Assembly: GCA_016288205.1 (NCBI GenBank)
Contig: JAEEYO010000015.1
Span: 124,001-188,000 of the forward strand
Direction: 5' to 3'
Length of the DNA stretch: 64,000 nucleotides
Origin: Treponema sp.
Lineage (GTDB): Bacteria; Spirochaetota; Spirochaetia; Treponematales; Treponemataceae
The notes beneath the pieces were generated by a model. The model was not told the origin of the DNA and made no database searches. It worked only from the letters and a program-made list of their open reading frames with translations. Position numbers and translations under genes: made by a program. The stretch's first letter is position 1. Every line of letters starts with the position of its first letter. Positions 1 through 7,913 of the stretch are shown one piece after another.

Positions 1-107
1 GTAAAGGACTCAAAGAGCTACAGAACGGAAAGATATACAAAAGCGACAAGCACAAAATGACAAACAACAAGGGGACTGATTTTTTTCAGCCCCCGACATT
101 TATTTAA
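1..107 (+). CDS. Possible 3' end of an upstream gene
   Basis: The third frame is open from the window edge to a TAA at 105-107, nine bases before the cyclase start, giving a lysine-rich tail that ends in PPTFI. The first frame is also open but stops at 58-60, so the coding frame is not certain. A bulged hairpin (GGGG-CTGA against TCAG-CCCC, 71-93) lies here; if the first frame is the real one it would follow the stop as a weak terminator. Cyclases of this type often follow a FecR-domain gene in treponemes, but the fragment is too short to show that. Confidence 0.25.
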   Translation, partial: KGLKELQNGKIYKSDKHKMTNNKGTDFFQPPTFI

Positions 108-116
108 GGACAGACT

Positions 117-2153
117 ATGAAATCAACAAAAAAAATCTTACGCCTCCTGATTACGGGCACGACAGTCTTTGTGCTCGTCACCATCGCGCATATCCTGGGT
201 GTATTCTCATGGATTGAAAACAAGGCCTATGACGGAAGGATGCAGGCCACCGCTGATTTGTTCCATCCCTCGGAGGAGATCGGCGTCGTTCTGCTTGATC
301 AGGACAGCCTTGACTGGGCAAAAGAATCCCTTGAATGGGGATGGCCCTGGCCCAGAAGCTCATACGCAAAGATGATTGACTTTTTCCGCCGTGGAAACGC
401 AGCGTCCATCGCCTTTGATATGCTCTACACCGAGCCTTCTCTCTACGGATCTGAGGATGATGAAACGTTGGGCGATGCATGCTCCAGATTCGGAAAGGTA
501 GTCCAAACGGTCTACTATAGTTCCGAAGGAAGTGCCCCGCTCTACCCCGTGGACCCCATCAAGGAGGGAGCCGCAATTCTCGGAAGCGTCACAAGCAGCC
601 TTGATGCCGACGGATTTGCCAGACGCAACAGATTCCATGCCACAACCGGAGAGCCCGGACTCGCAGTTGCAAGCCTTATTCTCGGCGAGGACCTTCCTGA
701 TTTGGACGCAATCCCCAAGGCAAAAGGGGGCGGCATGTACATCCGTTTCCAAAAATCCCTTGACAACTATATTCCATATACGGCGCAACAGATTCTTGAA
801 AGCGAGTTTGCCATTGAGGAAGCCGAGGCGAACGGAACTGAGGTAGATTTTTCCGGCGACCTTTTGGATCCCGCGATGTTCGAGGGAATGCACATCTTCT
901 TCGGACTCTACGCGGCTGGACTTTTCGATATCTGTACCACGCCAATCTCCGCAAAATATCCAGGAGTCGGAGTTCACATCTGCCAGCTGGACACAATCCT
1001 GAGCGAGACATATCTTCGCGACGCTCCCCTGTGGCTTGTCCTTTTGCTGATTGCCCTGACCACACTCGCGGGATGCCTTGCAGGAGGTGTCTCAAAGCAG
1101 GCGAATACAAAGTCCATCATCGGTCAGACCCTGATTTTCATCCTGCTCTGTGCCGTATATGTCGCAGCGAACTTCGGAGCCTTCATCCCCGGCCTGATTC
1201 TTCCACTCGGCGCACCAATCATCGCGCTCGTCATCTCATTCTTCGCAACGGTTCTCGAGACCTACCTGAGCGAGGGAAAGCAGAAACGTTACCTCAAGGC
1301 GGCGTTCAAGCAGTACCTGAGCCCGGCCGTCATCGACAATCTGATTGACAATCCTGACTTATTGAAGCTCGGAGGCGAGAGACGTGAGATTACGGCATTC
1401 TTCTCGGACATCCAGGGATTCACGTCCATTTCCGAAAATCTTACCCCGGAGCAGATGACATCCTTCCTGAACACATACCTCAGCGAAATGTCCGACATCA
1501 TCCTTGCCCACGGAGGAACGATTGACAAATACGAGGGCGATGCAATCATCGCATTCTGGAACGCTCCGACCTTCCAAGACGACCATGCGAAAAGGGGACT
1601 TGAGGCCGCTCTTGCATGCCAGAAAAAATTACAGGAGATGCAGGGAATCCTCATGGAGATTACGGGCCGCCCAGTAAAGCAGAGAATCGGACTCAACACG
1701 GGAATCGCGACGGTCGGAAACTTCGGCTCAAAGAACCGTTTCGACTACACCATGATGGGAGACACGGTAAACCTCGCCTCTCGTCTTGAGGGAATCAACA
1801 AGCAGTTCGGAACCTACACCATGTGCTCACAGGCAACGATGGAAGGAGCCCTGAAAAACGGATGTGACCTGCATTTCAGACCGGTCGCCGACATTGCCGT
1901 AGTGGGAAGAAAGGAGGCCGTAAAAGTCTTCAACCCCATGGACCAGTCCGAAGCCGCGAGCCAAAAGAAAGCGGAGGAAATTTTCGCGCAGGGATACGTT
2001 CTTTTCCAGAAGGGTGATTTCCAGTCCGCAAAGGCAACATTCGAAACAGCCGGAGAAGACCCCGTGTGCAAGTCCTACGCCGCAAAATGCCAGAAATACA
2101 TCCAGAACCCGCCCGAAAACTGGGAAGGAATCATCCAGGCAACGGAGAAGTAG
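117..2153 (+). CDS. CHASE2-domain class III adenylate cyclase
   Basis: Membrane-bound nucleotide cyclase, 678 residues. One N-terminal membrane segment (about 8-29) leads into an extracytoplasmic CHASE2 sensor domain (about 40-290). Three closely spaced membrane segments follow (about 300-385), then a cytoplasmic class III cyclase domain (about 420-590). The two metal-binding aspartates are visible in FSDIQGFT (about 428) and EGDAI (about 474). The lysine in DKYEGD favours ATP over GTP, and NLASRLE (about 553) carries the transition-state Asn and Arg. The C-terminal 60 residues look like a short TPR-like helical tail. The start follows AAGGA at 106-110. Product is probably cAMP in response to an external signal; the ligand is unknown. 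Confidence 0.9.
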   Translation: MKSTKKILRLLITGTTVFVLVTIAHILGVFSWIENKAYDGRMQATADLFHPSEEIGVVLLDQDSLDWAKESLEWGWPWPRSSYAKMIDFFRRGNAASIAFDMLYTEPSLYGSEDDETLGDACSRFGKVVQTVYYSSEGSAPLYPVDPIKEGAAILGSVTSSLDADGFARRNRFHATTGEPGLAVASLILGEDLPDLDAIPKAKGGGMYIRFQKSLDNYIPYTAQQILESEFAIEEAEANGTEVDFSGDLLDPAMFEGMHIFFGLYAAGLFDICTTPISAKYPGVGVHICQLDTILSETYLRDAPLWLVLLLIALTTLAGCLAGGVSKQANTKSIIGQTLIFILLCAVYVAANFGAFIPGLILPLGAPIIALVISFFATVLETYLSEGKQKRYLKAAFKQYLSPAVIDNLIDNPDLLKLGGERREITAFFSDIQGFTSISENLTPEQMTSFLNTYLSEMSDIILAHGGTIDKYEGDAIIAFWNAPTFQDDHAKRGLEAALACQKKLQEMQGILMEITGRPVKQRIGLNTGIATVGNFGSKNRFDYTMMGDTVNLASRLEGINKQFGTYTMCSQATMEGALKNGCDLHFRPVADIAVVGRKEAVKVFNPMDQSEAASQKKAEEIFAQGYVLFQKGDFQSAKATFETAGEDPVCKSYAAKCQKYIQNPPENWEGIIQATEK

Positions 2154-2165
2154 GAGGAGGTCACA

Positions 2166-2402
2166 ATGTCTTTTGATGTTTTGAAAGAGGAAGTTCAAAG
2201 TTTGCCCTTGGAACTGCAAAACAATATCGAGATGTATGCTCTTTTTGTTATCGAACAGTTCAAGAAAGCTTCTCAAAAGAATGCGGTAAAACAAAGTGCC
2301 TCAGAGATAGTACAAGGGCTTACAGGAATAATCAAGGACGCAGGACCTGTGACAATCAGTGACATCCGCTCCGCAAGGCTCAAGGAAAAATACGGGTATT
2401 AG
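2166..2402 (+). CDS. Antitoxin of a type II toxin-antitoxin pair (DUF2281-like)
   Basis: Small 78-residue protein with an N-terminal helical part (LKEEVQSLPLELQNNIEMYA) and a C-terminal segment ending in RLKEKYGY, typical of antitoxins whose tail wraps the partner PIN toxin. It begins 12 bases after the cyclase stop behind a very strong AGGAGGAGG ribosome site. One base separates its stop from the toxin start. No DNA-binding fold is obvious, so autoregulation may need the complex. It is more A+T rich than its neighbours, in line with acquisition. The pairing is inferred from position and from the PIN domain of the next gene. Confidence 0.7.
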   Translation: MSFDVLKEEVQSLPLELQNNIEMYALFVIEQFKKASQKNAVKQSASEIVQGLTGIIKDAGPVTISDIRSARLKEKYGY

Positions 2403-2403
2403 C

Positions 2404-2814
2404 ATGACAATTTTCCTGGATTCAAACATCATCCTCGATATATTTCTTAACAACAAGGATTTCTATGATGAAAGCAAGAAAATCTTAAGTCTTGCAGATT
2501 TGGATAATATAGACTATTTTATTTCCGCCGCCTCCATAACGGATATTTTTTATATATTGAACAAGCATATAAAAAATCCAGACGAAGTAAAAAATCATCT
2601 GAAATCCTTGCTGAAAATTGTATCAATCGCTGGAATCGATGAGTCTTGCATACGCAATGCCCTTGACTCTTCTTGGAAAGATTTTGAGGACGCTGTTCAG
2701 CATGAAGCTTCCGTTCAAATTCGGGCGGATTATTTAGTGACTAGGAACACGTCTGATTTTAAATCTTCCTTTGTGGAAGTAATCACTCCTGCTGATTTTT
2801 TGAAGCGATTTTAG
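2404..2814 (+). CDS. PIN-domain ribonuclease toxin (VapC-like)
   Basis: 136-residue PIN protein beginning MTIFLDSNIILDIFL. The acidic residues that bind catalytic metal in this family can be placed at D6, about D47, D96 (in DFEDAV) and about D118. VapC-like toxins cleave tRNA or rRNA when the antitoxin is lost. An upstream start at 2359 is possible in the same frame, but it lies inside the antitoxin gene and would precede the usual family N-terminus, so ATG 2404 is preferred. It is cotranscribed with the antitoxin and followed by a terminator facing fabZ. Confidence 0.8.
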   Translation: MTIFLDSNIILDIFLNNKDFYDESKKILSLADLDNIDYFISAASITDIFYILNKHIKNPDEVKNHLKSLLKIVSIAGIDESCIRNALDSSWKDFEDAVQHEASVQIRADYLVTRNTSDFKSSFVEVITPADFLKRF

Positions 2815-2825
2815 AATTGCATATT

Positions 2826-2875
2826 AAAAAAGGGGAGCCTCAGAAAACTGATTTTTCCGAAGTTCCCCTTTCATC
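2826..2875. terminator. Bidirectional terminator between vapC-like gene and fabZ
   Basis: An outer stem AAAGGGGA/TCCCCTTT (2829-2836 with 2864-2871) encloses a second stem TCAG-AAAA-CTGA (2840-2851). Read on the minus strand the outer stem is followed by a run of T, so it is best placed to end the fab transcript. On the plus strand it also has a short T run. Located between two convergent genes. Confidence 0.7.
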
Positions 2876-2914
2876 ATTTTAAACTAGAAGGTCCTGACAG
2901 ATTACAGAGCCTCC

Positions 2915-3349
2915 CTACTTCTGGTCGGCGTTTCCTACCAGGCACATCCACTCGGCCTCGGCGCAGAGTTTGTCTCCCACGTAAGCCTTGCCTGACTGCT
3001 TGACCATCTTTCCGCCCACACGCAGATTCTTAATCTCCATGCGGACTGTGTCTCCGGGTCTCACCTGATTTCGGAATTTCACCTTGTCCACGGTCGCGAG
3101 GAAAAAGAGGCTTCCGTCCTCGAACTTTTTCTGATAGCTCAATGCAGCCCCGCCACCCTGAGCCATTGTCTCAATCAGAATCACGCCGGGAACCACGGGA
3201 TACTCGGGAAAATGTCCCTTGAAGAAAAAATCCTCGTCGGTGAATTTCCTTGTACAGACGCATCCCTCGTCGTCAAAGCTTTCAATCGTGTCCACAAAAA
3301 GGAATGGCTTTCTGTGGGGAAGAAGTGCCTCAATATTGTCCGTTACCAT
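2915..3349 (-). CDS. fabZ: 3-hydroxyacyl-ACP dehydratase FabZ
   Basis: Hot-dog fold dehydratase, 144 residues, removing water from beta-hydroxyacyl-ACP in fatty acid elongation. The catalytic His46 (FKGHFPEYPVVPG) and Glu60 (LIETMAQ) are both present, as is the N-terminal LLPHRKPFLFVD signature. Length is normal for FabZ and short of FabA. It is the last gene of fabD-fabG-fabF-fabZ, ten bases after fabF, so probably translated from the same message. Confidence 0.95.
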   Translation of the reverse strand: MVTDNIEALLPHRKPFLFVDTIESFDDEGCVCTRKFTDEDFFFKGHFPEYPVVPGVILIETMAQGGGAALSYQKKFEDGSLFFLATVDKVKFRNQVRPGDTVRMEIKNLRVGGKMVKQSGKAYVGDKLCAEAEWMCLVGNADQK

Positions 3350-3359
3350 AATACGCTCC

Positions 3360-4604
3360 TTAGTCTACTTTCTTGAAAACGAGACAGCCGTTGTGTCCGC
3401 CGAATCCGAAGTTCGCGCTCATGGCCACGTTGATTCCAAGGTTAAGTCCCTTGTTCGGTGTGTAGTCCAAGTCGCATCCACCCTCTACATCAGGCTCGTC
3501 AAGGTTGATTGTCGGAGGAACGAATCCGTTCTGAATAGCCTTAACGCAGATCAAAGCCTCAAGAGAACCGGCGTTTCCAAGGCAGTGTCCGGTCATGCTC
3601 TTGGTTGATGAGATGTGCAGATTTTTCGCCGCCTCACCGAAAGCCATGTGGAGCATCTTTGTCTCGCCAGCGTCATTAAGATGGGTTGAGGTTCCGTGCG
3701 CGTTGTAATACTGAACGTCAGCGGGAGTGATTCCTGCATCCTTCATCGCAAGGCTCATGCAGCGTCCGCCGATAACTCCGTCCGGGTTCGGTGCAGTAAG
3801 ATGATATCCGTCGCTTGAAGCGCCATAGCCCGCAAGCTCAGCGTAGATGTGTGCTCCGCGGGATTTTGCATGCTCGTATTCCTCAAGCACAAGGATTGTT
3901 CCACCCTCGCCCATTACGAATCCGTCGCGCTGCTTGTCGAAAGGACGGCTCGCCTTTGAGGGATCGTCAGCCCATTTTGAGCTCAGGGCCTGGAGCACGT
4001 TGAATCCGAGGTTGCCGAATCCGTTCATTGTAGACTCAGCTCCACCGGCCAGAACCACGTCGCTTCTTCCACAGCGGATGTTGTCCAGAGCGTCACCGAT
4101 GGCGTCCGTTCCAGATGCACATGCAGTGGCGATTGTGTGTGTCGCGCCATGCAGACCGAAAGCAATGCTGATGTTCGCGGATGCCTCATTCGGAATCAAA
4201 AGCGGAATGGTCATTGGGGACATGCGTGTTTTTCCTGACTGGAAATACTGCTCCATGTTTGCCTCTGTAACTTCGAATCCTCCGATGCCGATTCCAAGGA
4301 AAACGGATGCCCTGTCAAGGACTTCCTTGTTGTCGGTGAGTCCTGAGTCATCAAGAGCCTGCTTTGCCGCAGCCACCGCATACTTAGTGAAATAAGCCAT
4401 CTTGCGGGCGGCCTTCTGGTCCATGTATTTTGTGGGGTCGAAATTCTTTACCTCAGCCGCATACTTTACCTTGAAAGGCGTGTTGTCATAGCGGGTGATT
4501 GTCGCGATTCCGCTCTTTCCCTGTGTAAGCGCTTCCCATGTCTCCTCAACATTGTTTCCAAGAGGTGAAACGCATCCCAATCCGGTTACTACTACTCTGC
4601 GCAT
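3360..4604 (-). CDS. fabF: 3-oxoacyl-ACP synthase II (KAS II)
   Basis: Condensing enzyme, 414 residues, that extends acyl-ACP with malonyl-ACP. The Cys-His-His triad is seen at C162 (ATACASGTD), H303 (NAHGTSTH) and H340 (MTGHCLGNAG), which fits KAS I/II rather than FabH. The start follows AGGAG with a seven-base spacer. There is a good promoter of its own at 4654-4683 in the gap after fabG, so it may be expressed apart from fabD and fabG. No acpP gene lies between fabG and fabF, unlike in many bacteria; the gap is only 91 bases. Confidence 0.95.
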   Translation of the reverse strand: MRRVVVTGLGCVSPLGNNVEETWEALTQGKSGIATITRYDNTPFKVKYAAEVKNFDPTKYMDQKAARKMAYFTKYAVAAAKQALDDSGLTDNKEVLDRASVFLGIGIGGFEVTEANMEQYFQSGKTRMSPMTIPLLIPNEASANISIAFGLHGATHTIATACASGTDAIGDALDNIRCGRSDVVLAGGAESTMNGFGNLGFNVLQALSSKWADDPSKASRPFDKQRDGFVMGEGGTILVLEEYEHAKSRGAHIYAELAGYGASSDGYHLTAPNPDGVIGGRCMSLAMKDAGITPADVQYYNAHGTSTHLNDAGETKMLHMAFGEAAKNLHISSTKSMTGHCLGNAGSLEALICVKAIQNGFVPPTINLDEPDVEGGCDLDYTPNKGLNLGINVAMSANFGFGGHNGCLVFKKVD

Positions 4605-4653
4605 TTTTTTCTCCTATTGAACCGCCAGATCCGACGGCCTTAAATTACTTTCT

Positions 4654-4683
4654 ATTATATATCTGATATATGCCGTATGTAAA
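4654..4683 (-). promoter_or_regulatory. Internal promoter before fabF
   Basis: Minus-strand TTTACA (4678-4683), spacer of 18, TATAAT (4654-4659). It lies in the fabG-fabF gap, about 50 bases before the fabF start, and would allow fabF-fabZ to be transcribed separately. Confidence 0.55.
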
Positions 4684-4695
4684 ATCAGGCCACAA

Positions 4696-5442
4696 TCAGC
4701 AGCCCATACCGCCGTCCACACCAAGGACCTGTCCCGTAACGTAGGTGCTCAGGTCGGAAGCAAGGAAGAGAGCCGCATTGGCTACATCCTCAGGTTTTCC
4801 GGCACGCTTCAACGGAATCTGCTCCACCCAAGCCTTGCGGATTTCCTCATTGACGGCCTGTGTCATATCAGTCTCGATGAATCCCGGTGCGATGCAGTTC
4901 ACGCGGATTCCACGGCTGCCGACTTCCTTTGAAAGCGACTTGCTGTAAGCGATGAGACCGCCCTTGCTCGCCGAATAGTTGACCTGTCCGGCACCACCAT
5001 GAATTCCCACGATGGAGGCCATGTTGATGATTGAGCCCTTTCTCTTTCTGAGCATGTCGTTGCTGATGATCTGTCCCACGAGGAAAGCGGAAGTCAGGTT
5101 CACGGCAATCACGCTGTCCCAGTCCTCCTTTTTCATCCTGAAGCTCAAGGTGTCGCGTGTGATTCCGGCATTGTTTACCAAAACATCAAATCCACCCGAC
5201 TCAGTAAGAGCATTCTTCACGGCTTCGGTCAGAACGTCGGCGTTACCAGCGTCTGCATAGAACTCATGGAATGCGGTTCCGTTCTCAGCTGCCAGAGCCT
5301 CAATCTCAGCCTTACCAGCAGACTCCTTCGTGCACATGCCCCAGACCTCGGCTCCCTCTTTCAAAAAAGCCTCCACAATCTTGCGTCCGATTCCGCGTGA
5401 TGACCCGGTGACAAGGGCCTTTTTATTCTCAAGCAATTTCAT
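4696..5442 (-). CDS. fabG: 3-oxoacyl-ACP reductase FabG
   Basis: NADPH-dependent short-chain reductase, 248 residues. It shows the nucleotide-binding TGSSRGIG, the NNAG motif and the catalytic S143, Y156 and K160 (VNYSASKG). The frame stays open upstream as far as 5604, inside fabD, but ATG 5442 sits behind GGAG and gives the usual family N-terminus MKLLENKKALVTG, so that start is used. It follows fabD by 37 bases in the same operon. Confidence 0.95.
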   Translation of the reverse strand: MKLLENKKALVTGSSRGIGRKIVEAFLKEGAEVWGMCTKESAGKAEIEALAAENGTAFHEFYADAGNADVLTEAVKNALTESGGFDVLVNNAGITRDTLSFRMKKEDWDSVIAVNLTSAFLVGQIISNDMLRKRKGSIINMASIVGIHGGAGQVNYSASKGGLIAYSKSLSKEVGSRGIRVNCIAPGFIETDMTQAVNEEIRKAWVEQIPLKRAGKPEDVANAALFLASDLSTYVTGQVLGVDGGMGC

Positions 5443-5479
5443 ATTTTTCTCCGTAGATTTCCTAATTTTTCTTCTATTA

Positions 5480-6433
5480 TTATAATGCGTTGATTCCTTC
5501 CGCTGTGTTGACAGGAAGAGCGGCAAGGGTCGCACCGAATTCAGTCTGTCCCCAGAGTCCCGCAAGAACCTTTCCGGGTCCCGGCTCAAGGACAGCCCAC
5601 TCACCGCCGTCAGATTTTATCATGTCGGCAAGCACGGCCTCCTCGTCAGTCCAAAGAACCGAGTGAGTAAGATGAAGAACCGCGCTGGATTTTACCTCGG
5701 CGGCACTCTCCGCACGCTTTCCGGTAACGTTGCTGAACAGGGGGATTTTCGGCTCGGCAAAAGTCACTCCCTCAAGATATTTCTCAAACTTGTCGGCGGC
5801 CTTCTGCATGAGGGGACTGTGGAAGGGTCCTGCAACCTTGAGTCTGATTGCGCGTCTTGCACCGGCCTCAGTGGCGGCTTTCTCGGCAGCGTCAAGGGCA
5901 TCGAAGGTTCCGCTGATTACGGTCTGCTTCGTGCTGTTCATGTTTGCGGCATAAGCGTCGGGGATGGAGGATGCAATCTCCTTTACCTTCTCAGGAGGAA
6001 GTCCCAGAATAGCGCTCATTCCAGGTGCGTGTCCCTCGTTCTCGGCGGCAATCTCCTCGCAAACGGCCTGCATCACAAGCCCGCGCTCACGCACCACACG
6101 GATCACGTCCTCAAATGAAAGAACTCCGGCAGCATAAAGAGCGGGGAACTCACCGAGGCTGAATCCCATCGCAGCGGAGGGTTCTATTCCCTTGTCCTTC
6201 AACGCCGCCATGATCGCGATGGATGCCGTGGTTATGGCAATCTGGCTGTTGTCGCTGCGGCTCAAAGTCTCCGCGTCCGACTCCCACAAGAGTTTCGCCA
6301 TGTCCACATTTATAATGGAAGAAACATCATCAACTACTTTGCGAGCGGATGGAAAAGCCTCCGCCACGTCCTTAATCATTCCGGGAGCCTGTGCGCCCTG
6401 TCCGGGGAACAAAAAAGCATATTTCTTTGCCAT
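5480..6433 (-). CDS. fabD: Malonyl-CoA:ACP transacylase FabD
   Basis: Loads malonate onto ACP, first gene of the fab operon, 317 residues. FPGQGAQ starts the protein. The nucleophile S92 lies in GFSLGE, with Phe where many family members have His before the Ser. The catalytic H204 lies in GPFHSPLM. The start follows AGAGG. The promoter upstream (6496-6524) is overlapped by a perfect dyad, suggesting repressor control. Confidence 0.95.
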   Translation of the reverse strand: MAKKYAFLFPGQGAQAPGMIKDVAEAFPSARKVVDDVSSIINVDMAKLLWESDAETLSRSDNSQIAITTASIAIMAALKDKGIEPSAAMGFSLGEFPALYAAGVLSFEDVIRVVRERGLVMQAVCEEIAAENEGHAPGMSAILGLPPEKVKEIASSIPDAYAANMNSTKQTVISGTFDALDAAEKAATEAGARRAIRLKVAGPFHSPLMQKAADKFEKYLEGVTFAEPKIPLFSNVTGKRAESAAEVKSSAVLHLTHSVLWTDEEAVLADMIKSDGGEWAVLEPGPGKVLAGLWGQTEFGATLAALPVNTAEGINAL

Positions 6434-6489
6434 AAGAACCTCTTTTAGGAATTGTTTGGGAAAAGCACGCTGATTGCGACTTGACCTTA

Positions 6490-6524
6490 TGACAAATTAT
6501 GTCAAAATGTCAGCTTCTTGTCAA
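6490..6524 (-). promoter_or_regulatory. fab operon promoter with overlapping dyad operator
   Basis: Minus-strand TTGACA (6519-6524), spacer 17, CATAAT (6496-6501), start of transcription expected near 6489. A perfect inverted repeat TGACA-N5-TGTCA (6490-6504) covers the -10 box, the classic place for a repressor site. It does not match the FapR or FabT consensus as I know them. Confidence 0.65.
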
Positions 6525-6591
6525 TGCCATTTCCCCTTTTCGCAAAAAGATTTCAATAAATTTCCATCCGCCAAAAAAGCCATGCTTCCCC

Positions 6592-6620
6592 TTGTCTATA
6601 GACCTTCACTGTGCTATTAT
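6592..6620 (+). promoter_or_regulatory. Promoter of the solute-binding-like gene, leaderless type
   Basis: TTGTCT (6592-6597), spacer 17, TATTAT (6615-6620) preceded by TGC, an extended -10. The -10 ends six bases before ATG 6627, so transcription should start at or next to the start codon. Confidence 0.6.
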
Positions 6621-6626
6621 TTAAGT

Positions 6627-7913
6627 ATGAGCAAGAAAACTAAAATTATCGCAATCATCGGGGCGGCCGTATTTGTAATCGCGCTTGTCCTTACAATCAT
6701 TCTACTTTCACTTGGAAAAGCAAGCGGAAAACTCTCCATCGCATTTTATGGACTGGAAGAATCTCAAGAAGCATCCATCCGGGAAGAGATAAAAAAATCA
6801 GAGACTGATAAAATCTCCTACACTTTCCAGACCCTCGATTCCACCACAGCCCTGCTTCCACAAGTTAAGGAAAGTTTTGACCTTATAATAGCACCCGCAG
6901 GAAGGAACGCTGATTTTGCCGCATCTTCAGTAAGTTCAAAAAAATCACCAGCCCTTTCCAACGACATACTCAAAGGCTCATCCGTTTCAATCCGTTCGGC
7001 ATCCGTCTACAACGAAAACAAAAAGATAATCCAGATTCCATTCCTCATCGACAACACGGAACTTCTGGTAAGCACAAAAGCTTTAAGGTCCACCGGCACA
7101 CAGACCATACAGACATGGAGCGACATTGAAGATTTTACGGAAAAAGCAAAGGAAATCTACCCAAGCGCAATAGTTTTTGCAGGCTCTGATTCCGACACGC
7201 TCTTTTCATTGATAACGGCCCTTACGGAAGCATATTCAGGAAAAAAAGCTTGTGACGAAGCACGGGAGCAAATCAGGGAATTCCTTGCCAAAACGCCATC
7301 CCCCGACAACAAGCAATGTTTCGACCTTATAAAGGAAATTTCTGAAAATCCCGACACTCCGCTTTACACGGCAACTCAGGTCATCGCACGCTGGCACAAG
7401 GGACGCCTTACACATCCGAATGTGTTCCAGATGACAAAAAAAGATGTTGAAGCATATTTGAAAAACGACAACACGGCTCTTGCATTCATGTCATTGAGCG
7501 ACCACCGAAAAATAGACACAAACACGATGAGCCGCTACACATGTCTGCCGCGCGCATTAAACAACGGAGGAAACAGCGTAGGATTTTTCCCGTCAGTAAG
7601 GACTGCAACCGGAAGAAACTTGGTTTCACCACTGATTATGGCAATCCCCCTTACACCGAAGAAACTTACAAAACAGACCGTGGAATACTTGGTAAGCACT
7701 CCGGTTCAGGAATCACTTTCAGCAAAAACAGGTCTTTCGCCGGTATTAAACAGCTGCCAGATTCCAGACATACAGGCTGATGACGTACGCTTTTTTGTTG
7801 CGGCTACAAATGCACCGGTTCAACCATTGGGAAATTCAGCATTTACCGAAAAGAGCGTAAAAGACATGTTTGCAAAGGAATTGAGCGGATACATAATATC
7901 CATTTCATTCTAG
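6627..7913 (+). CDS. Membrane-anchored extracellular solute-binding-like protein
   Basis: 428 residues. One N-terminal membrane segment (about 6-28) without a lipobox, then a domain that looks like a family 1 solute-binding protein. Supporting phrases are IIQIPFLIDNTELLVSTKAL, the WSDIEDFTEKAKE region, and a C-terminal part that closes with a repeated-substrate-lobe pattern (VEYLVSTPVQESLS). No transporter permease genes are adjacent, so it may be an orphan sensor or an outer-face binding protein. The frame is open further upstream, but the promoter ends just before ATG 6627 and there is no ribosome site, pointing to a leaderless start there. Its stop shares CTAG with the convergent EAL gene. 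Confidence 0.6.
   Translation: MSKKTKIIAIIGAAVFVIALVLTIILLSLGKASGKLSIAFYGLEESQEASIREEIKKSETDKISYTFQTLDSTTALLPQVKESFDLIIAPAGRNADFAASSVSSKKSPALSNDILKGSSVSIRSASVYNENKKIIQIPFLIDNTELLVSTKALRSTGTQTIQTWSDIEDFTEKAKEIYPSAIVFAGSDSDTLFSLITALTEAYSGKKACDEAREQIREFLAKTPSPDNKQCFDLIKEISENPDTPLYTATQVIARWHKGRLTHPNVFQMTKKDVEAYLKNDNTALAFMSLSDHRKIDTNTMSRYTCLPRALNNGGNSVGFFPSVRTATGRNLVSPLIMAIPLTPKKLTKQTVEYLVSTPVQESLSAKTGLSPVLNSCQIPDIQADDVRFFVAATNAPVQPLGNSAFTEKSVKDMFAKELSGYIISISF

Noticed and set aside
360-977. 205-codon minus-strand frame inside the cyclase gene
   Set aside because: Antisense shadow of a well-supported gene, with no ribosome site.
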